Translations under genes and position numbers: made by a program
DNA from: Anticarsia gemmatalis
Taxonomy: Eukaryota > Arthropoda > Insecta > Lepidoptera > Erebidae
Assembly (NCBI RefSeq): GCF_050436995.1
Contig: NC_134769.1
Coordinates: 3,534,001 to 3,598,000 of the forward strand
Direction of reading: 5' to 3'
DNA length: 64,000 bases
The notes under the pieces: model-generated
Seen by the model: only the letters and a program-made list of their open reading frames with translations
What the model was told of the DNA's origin: nothing
Databases searched by the model: none
Shown here: piece by piece, positions 1 through 12,642 of the stretch
How the letters are laid out: each line of letters opens with the position of its first letter
Numbering within the stretch: the stretch's first letter is position 1

Positions 1-767
1 GTTAGCTTACTAACGGTAGCTGTCGATCACGAGTTCCCCGATTCAATTTCCGGATCGAGCAATCTGTTTACGGGGCTTCCTACTCGGAAATTTGGAGTAG
101 CAGCAGGCTGCTCTTTGCTCTCTTCGGGAAGTCTAAATATTTGGCTTGCCCCTTTTAACATAGGATAATAAAGATAACTGGTTGAATCTTGACAACACCT
201 ATGTCGAACATTGCAGAGAATTTCTTAATACCTAGTTCATGGTTCTTAAAATCGGGGAACTTTAATGTTCATTAATCTAGTTAAAGGAAGTAGTTAGTTG
301 TTAAAGGAGTAAGTTGTGTGCTTCTTATCCTTGGATGGATCACTTCGTATTGCATTTCGGCTACGTTTATGACCCGGTTGCTGTAAATGAATTACTCTTT
401 ACGTGTCCTTTAAAATTAACTTTTTAATATCATAAAATTTCGTGAGCGACTAAGGTAGTCGACTGACTGTAAATAATTAGACACTGTCAATGTCCACTGT
501 TGTAAAATAGATAGGTATTGTAATGATACAAGCCGGTTTAAATAACAATGGTACGTGCAGGTCAAGGGGTAATAGGATTGCGGGTTGAGGCGACCATTCT
601 TTAATCGCACAATGTCCATTACATCATGGATGAAATAATACCTCATTGGACGTTACATTATGTCAATATTATACAAATGTCTGACATAAATAGAATTTAT
701 TATGTACTCTGTTCATGATAGGTACAAAGAATAAGTATCGCACTATTTTCTTTTTTTTTTAAACTAC
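1..767. other. Unannotated AT-rich stretch
   Basis: I see no convincing exon, RNA gene or repeat that recurs elsewhere in the window. The short open frame on the minus strand near 416-646 has no recognisable protein features and looks like chance. Confidence 0.6.
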
Positions 768-950
768 TCCCAGTTTAAGAATTGTTCGTGTCGCGGGGAC
801 TTTTACAAACATACAAACAACGAACACAAAGTACAACAAGACCCGAAACAATTATTTGTGGACCGCACAAAAAATGTCCCGTGTGGGAATCGAACCCACG
901 ACTTCCCGACGTAATGGTAGCGGCGTGGCGACCTTAACCAATGCGGACTT
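768..950 (-). repeat. tRNA-derived SINE (family S1), near full length
   Basis: Reading the minus strand, a tRNA-like head (A-box-like GTTAAGGTCGCC region, then B-box GGTTCGATTCCCAC near 893-906) is followed by a body running through TTTCGGGTC, TTTGTATGTTTGTAAAAGTCCCCGCGAC and an AATTCTTAA end. The same order of blocks recurs at 18189-18410, 27110-27297, 43150-43356 and in the SINE split by the large retrotransposon at 46.7 kb. The internal pol III boxes and tRNA-like head are standard for SINEs; the lineage name is not assigned. Confidence 0.8.
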
Positions 951-1003
951 TAACTCAATCGATAGTCCCAAATCAACAGTTTCTAGTCTGTACAAATATT
1001 TTC

Positions 1004-1098
1004 TTTCATCTGGGATCTGAAGTCTGAACCCACAACCAACTCAGTGTAGGTATAACAGAAGCCCGGTGACACGGTAACCACTGCGCTACAGGCGTGGT
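1004..1098 (-). repeat. tRNA-like SINE head, second type
   Basis: On the minus strand this reads as a tRNA-like head: GTAGCGCAGTGGTTACCGTG, then a variable middle, then a degenerate B box (GTGGGTTCAGAC). It lies next to the S1 SINE in the same orientation but has a different middle and no matching body, so it is either another tRNA-derived family or a decayed copy. Confidence 0.45.
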
Positions 1099-1104
1099 CT
1101 ACTA

Positions 1105-2330
1105 TATTGTAACACAACATTTGCATTCTATGGCCACATTCATCTACCTTTAAGAAAACCACCATGACACGTGAGCTATAAACACAGGTTTTTACGTCCC
1201 TGTTTTACGATAAATAAGAATTCCGACTCGGCAAAAATGTGCTGGCTCGGTTTTTGAAAAACCACTAAGAATCTTTACTATTACGTGAGTTATAGCAAAA
1301 AAGTTTCTATACAAATGTTATAAGGTATAAACAAAATTCACAATGAATACCAGTTATAAGAGGCAAAAAATATACTATCAGGGCCCATCTTTTCATCCCA
1401 AATCCGTCGCCCATTGCGCATGACACGAAGTATTGCCAACCGTAAGGACCCTAGAAACTCGAAGGGCTGGTCCGTAAATGGGGTCATTCACCGAGATCAA
1501 GGCTACAAACATTGCCATTTTAGGACGGACAAAAAAACCGAATGTACTATTTGATACTACTAATTCGTTAGCTCATGTTTATAGTTGTTTAACCGTCGTT
1601 AATTTAAAACTGTACGATACAATTTTATTATCTTTATGGGAGAATGCTATCAGAAATGTCAAAATATATTTTACGCCTACCTACCGTTTGTTAAAATTTT
1701 GCTAAGCGCGATTTTACTGTCGACCGCGTTGTCGTTATCTAAAGCGGCATAATATACGATCTTTGCAAAACGATGTGAGATCGAAATACACAGAACTCTC
1801 AACTCAAATGATTATCTAAGATATAAACATGCTTCAGTCGACGAGATAATACCAACACTCAAGATTTAAAGTGGAAAACGCATTATCTTCCAACGTTTTC
1901 GCAATAATCGCCGGCAACCTATATCTAACAGAAAATTAGGTCAGTCTATTCCCAAGCGTAGATTTTGGCAAAAGAATAAATGTTACGGCAGTTTCGAAAC
2001 ATACTTTATACACATAGAATACAACATAGCACATTTATGTGAACGAAAAGCACCAAAGAGTAGTTTTTATCGCGATTTTACGCGAAAACAACAGGTGCGA
2101 AACGTAAATTCTTACCTGCAAGTGTATCGGCACTTTTTTCACTGGAGCGTTGGTCATTTTCACAAAATCCAAACACTATGCACTATAACAATGTTTATTT
2201 ATAAAACGGGTGTAGGCGGTAACGCGTTTAAAAAAATCGCAAATGTGTGGATGAGCAACCCGGCGCAGCAATATTCACTATCGACAAATGCCTACTGATT
2301 ATTTTCATTGAGTTTACTACAAACCCCACC
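1105..2330. other. Unannotated stretch
   Basis: AT-rich sequence without a supported gene or a repeat seen elsewhere in the window. Short open frames (for example 1478-1705) are low in information and look random. Confidence 0.55.
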
Positions 2331-2332
2331 AC

Positions 2333-2342
2333 TGCGCATGCG
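2333..2342. promoter_or_regulatory. NRF-1/EWG-like palindromic site
   Basis: TGCGCATGCG is a match to the known NRF-1 / erect wing core (YGCGCAYGCGC). It stands out as CpG-rich in an AT-rich background and lies about 500 bp upstream of the candidate first exon at 2839. A similar GCATGCGC core lies upstream of the exon at 40209. Function is inferred from the motif only. Confidence 0.3.
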
Positions 2343-2649
2343 TAAAATTTTGCCCTTCGTTTTGGTTGGTTGATGGAATTCAAGTGAAGCCATTCACTAA
2401 GTGTCTTACTAGTTCATCATAAAATTGGAAGATGGCAGCACTACAAAATAACCTTTGACCTCTTTTTAATACGTATATTAACTTTATATTCATAAAATAT
2501 AAATTATTATAAATAATTCATTAGAACTTAACACTAGATTATTATAGAATATTTTAGAATGCTTTGATAAGGTAAACTAAACTTAAGAGTCATTGCGTTC
2601 ACTCAAATTGTTGGAAATAACTCTCGTGTTACACGAAAGATGGCGTTGT

Positions 2650-2868
2650 TTACAATAATAGCAAGCCGATCATTACGTGAAGTGAGCTCGTAGCAACCAA
2701 AACATTCAATCGAACCATGAGTCGGGCGCCAGTAATATTTCGCGCCCGAAATATTCGCGGAGTTTAGAGAAAATAATAATTTACCAAAAACACTAAATGT
2801 GGAGTGAAGTGGTTTAATAAGTTGTTATATTTGGACCCATGCCCTCACTACACCTGAAGCCTGGAACG
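2650..2868 (+). CDS. Candidate first exon of an unidentified host gene (coding part 2839-2868)
   Basis: A locally CpG-richer patch (GGGCGCC, TTTCGCGCCCG near 2724-2752) is followed by an ATG at 2839 and ten codons (MPSLHLKPGT). These run directly into a good splice donor, GTAAAT, at 2869. The coding part is 30 nt and leaves phase 0, which would join in frame to the internal exon at 23749-23859. The transcription start is not visible; 2650 is only a rough left limit for the 5' untranslated part. A ten-codon frame is weak evidence on its own, so the call rests on the promoter-like composition, the donor and phase compatibility. It could equally be chance. Confidence 0.25.
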
Positions 2869-2879
2869 GTAAATAATTT

Positions 2880-5800
2880 TAATACATTCATAAAATTTTT
2901 GATTATTTTTTAAGCTTTGTCGTAAGAATAGCCGTGAATTCCAGTTTAGTTATAAATATACGGTGGCGGGAATAGCATACCGTGGCATTGGGATAGCCCT
3001 ACTAGTTTTAATTTTGGACGTTATCGTCGTAAATTATCTCGACGTCCGATTCAAAAATAATATTTGGGGCAATATTTATGTTAGTTCGACGCTTTAGTAT
3101 ATACCTAACTCCAGTCACATTAGGTATATTTATTTAAGAGTATTTCTATACATGTACCTACAAAATGTAAGAGCTATAAAATTTCGGCTCAATTTTGCCG
3201 CAGTTAGAATTGCTCTTACGTTAAATAAAGGTTTTGTTTCTTAGCCAAAATAAAATGGAAACTCCGACCACAGTAAAGTACCTACATCGTGTTCCAAGAA
3301 TTCCTTTGAGTTAAAATCTTACGACAGAACGAAACCCTTCCGTGAATTTTTGCGTAAGTTTCAGTGGAACCAACGGATCGTTTTAAAATAATTATTTTTC
3401 GCGCTTGCGTGTATTTTGTTCTTGGTTACCATATCTGCTATGTTATTAAATGTTTTTTAATACAATATATACCTACCTATTTGAAATAAAAAAATGGTGC
3501 GTTATTTTTTAACGCTAGCAGACGTCTTTGCGCTACCGAAAACAAAAAGATGAATCCTAAACGAGAAGAAAAAGAAAAGCATCTTGACAAAAAATCTCTT
3601 TTTACATTACAAAAGAGGTTCTTTTGTCGTTAATTACTGGGTAAAAATAAGACAAAAGCGCTAACTGTGACTGCGTTTTGATACGTCTAAGCTTAATTTC
3701 AATCTACGCAACAACGACACATGTTGTTTTTTCAAAAAGTGAATAGGTACCTAGGTAATAATCAGATTTATATTTTAAATGCATGACAGTTGACACTAAA
3801 TACCTAACTAATTGTAGTACAGTAACTTTATGTTTTCTTATTCGGTTAATTTAAAATTAAAAGTTAAACTTGTCACTATCAACACACACTACAATCTATC
3901 AATAAAAAAAACTTATATTAGAAAATACCGCCAACATTTGATCAAATCCGGTCCATCTTACGTTAATGTAGACTAGATGAGTAGACGACATATCAATAAA
4001 ATAGTACCTATGTTTGCATTTGTTGGCACCATGTACTGATTATAATGACTAATAGAAATAATGTTGTCAAGCATTAATACTACATAGATCTATCTATCTA
4101 TAAGTACAACGAGTTTCCATGTCGTAGAGAAAATAATCTATACTTACACTTAAATAAAAATTAAGCGCATTCTAATATTTTTATAAGACAAAATATGCGA
4201 AAAATATTCGTATAACAATTTACTAGCGAGTGGACAGTATATAAATACACAGCGTTCGATAATATTTCTTATATGAAATTAAACCGTATACTCGTATACC
4301 TTCGTGGGTTCGCCCGTAGGGCAAAGGATAAAATCTTCTTCGGGGTTAAAAGCTGGCCTCTTTCTCCCTGCAAAAAATCACGTCAATACAACTCTTGGAT
4401 TTGAACCGACAATATAAAAATAAAAATTCACATTTATCGTATCATAATATAAGAAAAGGAATTCTTACTTGAAAATATTTATTTCAGTTACAGATTCTAC
4501 GTTTTTTCGAGCTTTCGTTATTCAACCGTTAATTAAGGATAGGCCCCAGATTCATCACCAAAATGAATTAATACTTATACCAACAATAGATTCCTAATTT
4601 ACAATATCCGCAATACTAAAACTACCTGCACAGAATCAGGACTTTTTCCTATAGTGGCAGACAAAGACCAATGACACTACCATCTATGGTTATAAAACCA
4701 AATTATAGCACATACATACTTATTTCTTTCGCACGATCCCTGCATAAAAAATATTTCGAACTCAATCAAACTCGCTATTTTGAGAATAAACCTTGCTGAT
4801 ATGCTATCAACTATTTACATACTGTTATTTTGATAATATTCCCTACATTAAACTTGTTTACGATTCCTCATGGCCTCAGATAAAGGTTACTATGCTAATT
4901 GATCTGTCGCGATAAGAGTGAAAAAAACATTATCTACTTTCTTGTTGAGATGTGACTTCAATCCTTCTGACTTTGCTTGTACGAAGTATTCCTCTTACAG
5001 CACCAGCTTTTTCAGCTCTTTCTTTTCGAAGTTTATTCCTTTTAGCATAAGATGCTGAAAAAACTAGTTGTAAATGAGCAAAACGTGCGTTTCAGCTATT
5101 TTATCGTCCATTCAACAGGTAAAATCCTCAATTTACGGGACAATAATATCGAACATCCGATAGAAAACTCAAGTTATACATTAAAATTGGGACGCGACCG
5201 ACTCGTTGTATAAATACATCCAATAAACCTCTACAGATATTCATATAATTTTTGATCCCACCTAGCAGTCCACAAGTCATATATATGTACATATTTAAAT
5301 TATAGCAAAGCTGCAAAGTTCCTTAAGCAATTCTGCATAAAAACAACGACCGAACGACGAAAAACGCGAATATTTTTAACCATTTCCGATTCTCAACACT
5401 AAACCTAAAAATCTGAGGCACGAATTCGTAATACCTCTCATTCACCATGTCTCTATAGAAATACACATCTATATAAGAGTTGTAACTATAATATATGTTT
5501 TACAGCAAAGCAAGATATTTTTTTCACGTCTTTAATATGAAACAAGGCCGTGCATCAAAGGGGACATAAAGCCGTTGGTCCCAGCTGTCATGAACATTAA
5601 ATTGACATAGGGAGCGTAAGCCCTCAAGTTACAAGTATCTCGGAGTCTTCAAATTTGGCTGTTTTCGTGTTTTATAGCAAAAGATTTTTGACATAAGTCA
5701 GTCCTTTGTTTTTTTATCGAACTGGACTTTTTATCATTTATGTACCTGTGTCCTAGGGAAATAGTTTAACACCAAATAAAAAAATCATGCTTGGTACGCG

Positions 5801-7749
5801 GAAGTATAAAATACAGTTTTAAATTAGCCGGGAACAACGTAAAACACAACGTTATTGTCCTATTTTTAATATTAAAAGGTTCTTGCTCCATATGCATTCG
5901 GAAATGAGAACTGTTGCACATAATTCTAATTAAAAAGTAGCTCACAGAGTTTAGAAAAAAAATGTTTTACTACTAATTAATTACAGACTTTTTGATGACA
6001 GTAATTCCTGAGATAAGCTCACGAAAACAAACAAAATCGACTTTATAATACAGATTAATTACCGCATCACAGCGTAGTGTACAAAAACAAGCGCTTGGTA
6101 TAATAAATTTTGTACGAGCGTATATCTTGTCCCTTTTATGTGTAGTCGCCTGCTTATCCCATGGAAAACCCCTTTGTTCTCGTTAACGAGCGATGGGAAT
6201 ACATAAGTATTCAATAATATGCCTCCAGTGACGTAATTCTGCTTAGTAATAGAACAAGTAAGACATTAATTTACCTGTAATGAATGAGTTTTAGCTGATG
6301 TATGTGCCTTATTTTGGTTTTGGGAAGTTTTCCGGGAAAAATAAGTATTTTTGTAGTTACTTATAGGATAAATTGATGATGAAAATATTAGCAGACTATT
6401 AATGGTAATCTGTAAAATGTCCAATATTATGATGGTCCTTCCTACACGTCGTACCCTATTTTATGTGAAATAAATATGTTTTACTCGTATCTTATCTTCT
6501 TAAAACCAGCCAGTAAAATATGTGTCTTGTTGTTTCTAGTCATAAATTCTGATTTAGTTATTCCGTAGCTTATATTAATAAAGTACCAAATTATATATTT
6601 TATAAAAAAAATTACAACTGAATCCTGAGATACAAACGGAAATACGCTTGTCTTATTAAATCGTAACTCCGTCGTTACAGCAAAAATATGACGATTCCCA
6701 AAAAATCTTGCGTCTATTGATACAAAAAGCCCAAAGTGTTGAAGCCAAGACGAATGTCAATAACATTCCACGTTTATATCCACATCAAAAGATTTTATCT
6801 CCCTCCCCCACTTCTGGCCCCTCGAGATGCTGTACACTTATTCCGCGAAATAGTCGAGATGTCATCTTATATGGTTACCTACTTCGAAGGCTGAGGTTTT
6901 GTCGCGATAATACTACTTCAATGTCGAGGAAAAAGCTATTCAACCATGAAATATAATAGATGACAGTTGGTATAGTCACGAGCAGAAATACGTACAATGT
7001 CACGTTTTCAAAATCCATACTAAATACATAATTAAAATACATAAAACCTGTTATGTTCTCAAAATCGCTGAAAAAGTATCGAGTCTAAGTAAGTCCCAGG
7101 CTACTTTTATTTCAAACATAATGTGTACTGAAGCCAAGCTACATTAGCTAGTTACTTATCTACGAATATCTAATCTACTAAGAAAATCATAAAAATAGTA
7201 AATGTGGCTGTAATTTCACTGTAATAAAATTATATAGTAGAAAGATAATTTTGAAGTCAACAAATCACAACATCACAAGTTTCCTATTTTACTGATATAA
7301 AGACCGATTGAAATGGTTATCCATCTTTGCGCCTGACTGTACACAAATTGGTCACTACTTTTTCTTTCAGCAAGAGCTAAGTGCTATTTAACCGTTTAAA
7401 AGCTTCTCCAGTACTAGCTGACTTTTACAACAGTAAGTCGTTTTTTATGACTTTTTACTACGACAACGGTCAGATACTACTGAGCAGTGTTGGACTATAA
7501 AAAGAAGCTATTTCTTCGGAGTGCATGTTCATTGTTAGTCTCGTGTCTACTGTCATTGTACCTACGGTCAATTGTAAGCAAATATAAAGGTGATTTTGGC
7601 TTAGCTTTGGGATAAAACTGTGAGAAAAGTGCATACCTATTCATAATACCGTAACATTGTCTTCGATGTTATGTTTTCTTCGCATGATCAGATTTTTTAG
7701 TCCCTGAAGAAGAAGGTTTGTGTAAAAGTTGTAAATGGTTTTCGGCAAC
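2880..7749. other. Long unannotated AT-rich stretch
   Basis: Nearly 5 kb with no supported gene and no copy of the repeat families that fill the rest of the window. If the candidate exon at 2839 is real, this is the start of a very long first intron. Short open frames here (5128-5316, 6708-6956) show no domain or splice support. Confidence 0.55.
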
Positions 7750-7953
7750 TTAAACCGGGTCATAATGTATAATAGAATACGGGAATTAACGCGAACACGC
7801 ATACTACACTAGATAGTCTGCCTGGGACCACGGCGAGTGCAACCTGCGCCGAAACGTTAGGCATTTTAAGGTAAAATGCGTGTTCGCGTTAATTCCCGTA
7901 TTCTATTATACATTAAACATGCAACGCGAGAGTTTAAAAGTTAAACCGGGTCA
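7750..7953 (+). mobile_element. Element with 40-bp perfect inverted arms and 13-bp flanking repeat
   Basis: The arms at 7763-7802 and 7876-7915 are exact reverse complements over 40 bp and enclose a 73-nt GC-richer loop (7803-7875). A 25-bp one-sided tail (7916-7940) follows the right arm. The unit is bracketed by the 13-bp direct repeat TTAAACCGGGTCA at 7750-7762 and 7941-7953, which reads as a target-site duplication. A duplication of this length suggests endonuclease-mediated retroposition (non-LTR or Penelope-like machinery) rather than a cut-and-paste transposase. The tail recurs exactly at 33901-33925 next to a nearly collapsed arm pair. There is no coding capacity. I did not find a hammerhead core in the loop. 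Family unknown. Confidence 0.7.
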
Positions 7954-9117
7954 GGCTGGGGCGGGCCCCTAGTAAGATTATAAAGACAGTTTTAAAAAAT
8001 CTCTATTGAATGAAAAGATCTCTAAAAACTCGTGCAGAGGCTTTACAAAATCCAGCTTATGCACTATTAAACCTTACAAATAAAAGCCTGAATATAAAAA
8101 CAAAGCCTTCTAAAGGCCATTCTGCACATGTCTATCAAGGGGTGTGTTCGCGTCGCCTATTCGTGTCATTGGCCATAACCTTGTGAATGTCAATGGGATC
8201 GATATTCCGATGTTTATGTACTAACTTATTAACTTGCCTTCTAGACGGGATACTTCGTTGTAGAAAGCTGTTGAAATAAAATGGTCTTTGTTTTGCTGAA
8301 TTGAAAGCGTTAGAAGGTAATTGACTGTCGTAATATTATACGGTATATTTTTCTCTTGGGATTGCTAAAGTCGATGTGCTCTTGAACTAAGCTTTAATAT
8401 TTTCGTTTAGATATTGAGTTTGGCTTGCATTACACAGATACAAAATAATTATAAACACGATTATACAATTTTATTTTTTATTTCTCAACGATAAAAATAA
8501 TAATAATAAGTCCATCGCATTACTTAGTTACATGAAAATTTATTTTCTTGCTTTAAATGGTGGATGTAACAGACCTACCTTATAAACACTTGTAGTAATA
8601 TTAGTATGTAGTGAATTTTCCGTTATTCAGCACTCTCTTATTACACCAAGAGGACATGGTGAATGTCAAGAATGGTCACGTTTTATCACCTTATTATAAA
8701 AAAAATACGTATTAAACTTCCATATCGTAAAAGTCTTTAGAAAACGGTTTTTTCTCTCTATATGCAAATCGCGCACGGGCATGTAAATGAGGGCTAAAGG
8801 AATAATTAATGACCTTTCGCTAACATGCACCAAGCACGCTGAATGGCCCGTGGAACTCATCAATAAATTACTGCATGCAGAATATAAGAGCACTGCAAAC
8901 TGAATGGAAATATATGCCAAGCTTTTAGAGAGCCTATTGGTATTTATGCGGAAATTACAACGCAGTTAGTCGCATGAACACAATTGGATAGATTTCTAAA
9001 TATTTTTCGAAATTAATGTCCATTTCATCACTGGTAACTAATCTAATACCCGTTGATAATAGATGAGTGCAATTTGCATAATTCGTAATAGTATTTTTAG
9101 TGGCTTCTCCTTCAATA
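7954..9117. other. Unannotated stretch
   Basis: No supported gene or recurring repeat. The short minus-strand frames near 8666-9149 run partly into the SINE tail that follows and are not convincing coding sequence. Confidence 0.5.
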
Positions 9118-9190
9118 TATGTATGTTTGTAAAAGTCCCCGCGACACAAGAGCAGTTCTAAGTGCGGGAGTTGTCTTTTAAAAAAGAAAT
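9118..9190 (+). repeat. Truncated SINE S1 (3' body only)
   Basis: TATGTTTGTAAAAGTCCCCG, then CAAGAGCAGTTCTAAGTGCG and a T/A-rich end match the last third of the S1 SINE. The tRNA-like head is missing, as in a 5'-truncated or decayed copy. Confidence 0.7.
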
Positions 9191-10149
9191 ACTTTTGTTA
9201 AATTCCTTCACACCAATCTTACTTGTCTAAGCCGCATATAGAAAGACGAATATATTATAGAGGTAACAAACAAACATATAATAGTGAATATTTCGCCCTT
9301 GAATTCATGCTTCCTATCTAACAATCATATTTTTATAACCCCTGTTTTCTTTTAACATGTCAAACAAAATGAGTTCTCCTATCATCACCATGATTTTACC
9401 CAAAGGAATGTCACTTATGTCAATTCATGCCTCCATTATTATCTCACTCTTTCGGTAACTTCCGTTTCCGAGTGTTCTCCAGTTGATAACGTGATAACTG
9501 ACGGAAAGTAGATGTTGATAAATTCTTTACATCCTTTATTAAAAAATAACATAATTTTGTATGTGATGTAATAATTATGTTTATATGATATCACTAGCTT
9601 ATATTATGACAGCCCTCCAGCAGTTTTAGAAATTAAATTAGAAGTCTGTTTTATGGGGAGTTTATTACCAAGTGGTAGGTATAAGGAGGAAGCTTTAATA
9701 TCTCGAGCAAGCCTGTATCTTCATTAACAGCATAGAAAAGAAATAGTTATTGAAACGTGAAACATTCAATTTTAGCAGAATAGACTTCGTCGTAAGGGTT
9801 ACATTTTTGAGTTTCCAACTTTCAGCCAAGTATTTAATTTAAGGATCAATCACGTGTGCAAATAACTGAAAGTTTACAACATATGTATTTTCTAACTATC
9901 GTACTGAAAATATACTTAAAATAGACTGAAATAGACTATACGGCGTGGTAGCCTCATTATCATTAAAACAATGAATGCTTATGACGAATGACATTAACTA
10001 AATACGTCAGTTAGTTTGAAATGTAAACATTTATGACGTGTGACGTTGAAGACCTGTCTTTATGTACTCATTGTATCAGTATTTGAGGAGTTTACAGAGA
10101 AAATATGAAGACTGTAATCCACGTTAAAAGAGTATGAGCCAATGATGAC
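9191..10149. other. Unannotated stretch
   Basis: AT-rich, with no supported gene, RNA or recurring repeat. Confidence 0.5.
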
Positions 10150-10222
10150 CTTCTTGGCGCAGTGGTTAAGCTGGTCTCCACGTCACTACCATTGGGTCAG
10201 GAGGTCATGGGTTCGCTACCGA
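10150..10222 (+). repeat. SINE S1 tRNA-like head only
   Basis: CTTGGCGCAGTGGTTAAGCT, then CACTACCATTGGGTCAGGAG and GTCATGGGTTCGCTACC match the A-box to B-box region of the S1 head. The body that normally follows is absent. It is not a functional tRNA: no balanced acceptor stem is visible. Confidence 0.6.
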
Positions 10223-10630
10223 ACTTCAGGCTGAAAGTGATGTAATGTAGCTACTAGTTTATGTTTTGTTAAGTAATGTAAAATATTTCAAGAAATCCAA
10301 AGGCTTTTTTTAAACCTTCTGAGCTGATCATTGACCGACCGTTTAGCAAAACCTTATAGTAAGTTAAAATTACAACGATGTCGTAATTCTTTTCTCCATA
10401 TAATTTAATTACAGCAGGAAATATGTTTCGACAAGCAACAACGCCGTAATCTTTTAAAAGTCAATAGAATTTTATATTAAACTTGTTAGCGAACGAGGGC
10501 CAAGGTTACGAGAGTAATTATTCAGACTCACTTTTATATTTTATATTAATTTCTCTTTCTTATTTTGTAGCTGACCAATTTTAATGGCCTATTTCAGCAG
10601 TTATGTAATCTTCTGTATGGGTGTATGGGT

Positions 10631-10674
10631 TAAATGTAAACATCTCAATACTCGATAATACCGACCGTAGGAAA
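10631..10674. repeat. Fragment of CTGTAGC MITE (M1)
   Basis: AAATGTAAACATCTCAATACTCGATAATACCGACCGTAGG-type sequence corresponds to one end of the M1 MITE (compare 17190-17229). It stops where a Helitron begins at 10675. Confidence 0.5.
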
Positions 10675-10863
10675 TCCTACTAATATTTGAAAGTTTGTGC
10701 GTATGTATGGATGTCTGTTACTCTTTAACGCAAATACTACTGAACCGATTATGATGAAATTTGGTATGCAGGTAGCTGAAGACCCAGAATAATACATAGG
10801 CTTTTTATCCCGGAGTTTCGAGGGATCGGGGTTTACACGGGAAAGGTTTCGGGCGCCCTCTAG
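10675..10863 (+). mobile_element. Non-autonomous Helitron, family B
   Basis: It begins TCCTACTAATATT and ends CTCTAG, inserted between A (10674) and T (10864) with no target duplication, as Helitrons do. The interior (CAAATACTACTGAACCGATT, ATGAAATTTGGTATGCAGGT, then GGGATCGGGGTTTACACGGG) recurs at 34210-34400, 57667-57873 and 59732-59936. In this copy the 3' hairpin seen in the others (CGCGGACGAAGTCGCG) has decayed to GGGCGCC. It has no coding capacity. Confidence 0.75.
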
Positions 10864-11308
10864 TTTTATTACTATTATGTAAAGTATACAAACTCTTATG
10901 TAAAGTCATCGTTTCATCAGTCAAGTAAACTACATAGTGAAACACATCCCTTTCAGGACAAAATTCTTGCTATAACATAGCCAAACATTTATTTAGTCAT
11001 TAAACTAAATTGACGAATAAATAATGAATACCTATCTAACGTTTAATAAACTAGTATGAGCCTTATCACGATAGTCCTTCACTGTCAAGGCTACTGATAA
11101 AGGTACTCGTAAAATAACTCGGCTCTTTTGACCTTTTGTTTTGACAACCAGACTTAGAGCTTTAATGGTGATTGGATCCGAAGTAAATACTCGCGTGACA
11201 AAGTAAATAAGCTTCACGCAGGAAGCATTGTGCAGATATTTATTGATAGATTTTTTATATTTATTTTTAAAAATAGGTAACTCCCACCCTAAGAATTGCT
11301 TTCTGAAC

Positions 11309-11468
11309 TCCCACACAGCTAATAAATTGCTCTTGTATCGCGGGGAGTTTTAGTACATACAAACACCGTTTTAACATACAAGAAACGGATACAATGCAAC
11401 CAAACCCGAAAATCTAATTGTGGATCCCACAAATATTTGTTACGTGTTATAATCGAGAGTTTTTTTCA
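11309..11468 (-). repeat. SINE S1, head missing or decayed
   Basis: On the minus strand, after a degenerate B-box region, the S1 body is recognisable: GTGGGATCCACAATTAGATT, TTTCGGGTTTGGTTGCATTG and CGCGATACAAGAGCAATTT. The central TTTG block is diverged. Confidence 0.6.
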
Positions 11469-11989
11469 ACCCAACGTCCGTATTTGGCCTTATAGACTTC
11501 TTAGTGCGGCAGTATTCTTTTAAAAGAAGACGAAACCATGTATCTACCTACATAATAAGGCATATAAATACTTTAGGTTTAATAATTTGATTCGAACACA
11601 AATAATGCTATAACAAATACTGCTCGAACTGGTTTAAAATTTTACTTTCAATGCGGTAGTTTGAAATAGTTACTGAAGATGTCAATCCCGGAGTTCCAAT
11701 TGAAAAAGTTCTGAACTCTTCTCTCTAGCAAATATAAAATGAATGCGCTATCGGCTTTGCAGTATCCAGCTAGATTTCTATGTTGAACTATTGCAAACTG
11801 AATCGTATTTTGTCAGACAAGCAACAATTTCAGGTTTGTAATTTTGGCTGATTTTCAAACAAATCATCGATGCCATCAACGGAAACCAGTACGATCGTAA
11901 TATGCTATCAGTATTTTAGCACATTTTTCAAGCGTCAAAATATACATATATTTAATTTACAGTTTGAAAAAGAGCTGAGCAGACACAGC
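11469..11989. other. Unannotated stretch
   Basis: No supported gene or recurring repeat seen. Confidence 0.5.
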
Positions 11990-12096
11990 TATAGCTCGAT
12001 CTCTAAATTAGGAACTATCAAATATCGCGATTTTGGCATTCAAAGTGTACTGAGAAATAGTTCTTACGGCAGCCGTTACAGGAGGAGTTAATGGTT
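11990..12096. repeat. Diverged M1 MITE, one end lost
   Basis: TAGCTCGATCTCTAAATTAG, then CATTCAAAGTGTACTGAG, AAATAGTTCTTACGGC and CGTTACAGG follow the same block order as M1 copies at 14321-14487 and 62458-62612, with the second terminus missing or unrecognisable. Confidence 0.45.
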
Positions 12097-12640
12097 GTCA
12101 ATAGTATTAGGAAATCACCCCTGTGTGTGTTCGGGTACCACTTTTCACAAGGTTTCCAATAAAAAAAATTGCTTTCATATGTTACATGTAAATAATAGTG
12201 TCAACATGAACCCTGTAAGGGCGCAGCAAATCTCTAACAATATAATTATTTTCAAACCCCAACGACACAAAATGAATTTCTCTGTACGAATAAACTTATC
12301 TCTGAAATAAAGGTGTAACCTCAAAGATGTGTTGCGAGATCATTCTATCCATTATTCAGTACCCATTCAGCCGGTACTTCGTATCGATCAGGCTCTTATC
12401 GCGTTGTAATCTCTATTGGAAAAAGCTTTCAGTGTCGATTGATTCGCGTTTATTTACACAACACACTGGCTGTTGTGGGAATATTCTGTATGTTTTGTTA
12501 GTTTGTTGTCAGATCAGGGAGAAATTGCGGTTTGATCTCCATTTTATCCAGAAAAGACTGGGCTTATTCTTTCTGATAGAATTGTCAGGTGTAAACTTTT
12601 GTTATGCTAAAACTATCGTAGACTATCGTTGAGTATTCGT
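12097..12640. other. Unannotated stretch
   Basis: Several overlapping plus-strand open frames (up to about 100 codons near 12327-12632) exist here, but they show no domain, no low-complexity coding bias and no splice context. I do not call them genes. Confidence 0.4.
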
Positions 12641-12642
12641 TT

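Noticed and set aside
7803..7875. Hammerhead ribozyme in the loop of the inverted-arm element
   Set aside because: A CGAAAC word and a short stem are present, but the required CUGAnGA core is absent on both strands.
10150..10222. Functional tRNA gene
   Set aside because: It has A- and B-box-like words but no balanced acceptor stem, and it matches the S1 SINE head.
12327..12632. 101-codon plus-strand frame as a gene
   Set aside because: There are no recognisable motifs; neighbouring frames of similar length overlap it and the sequence has no coding-like composition.
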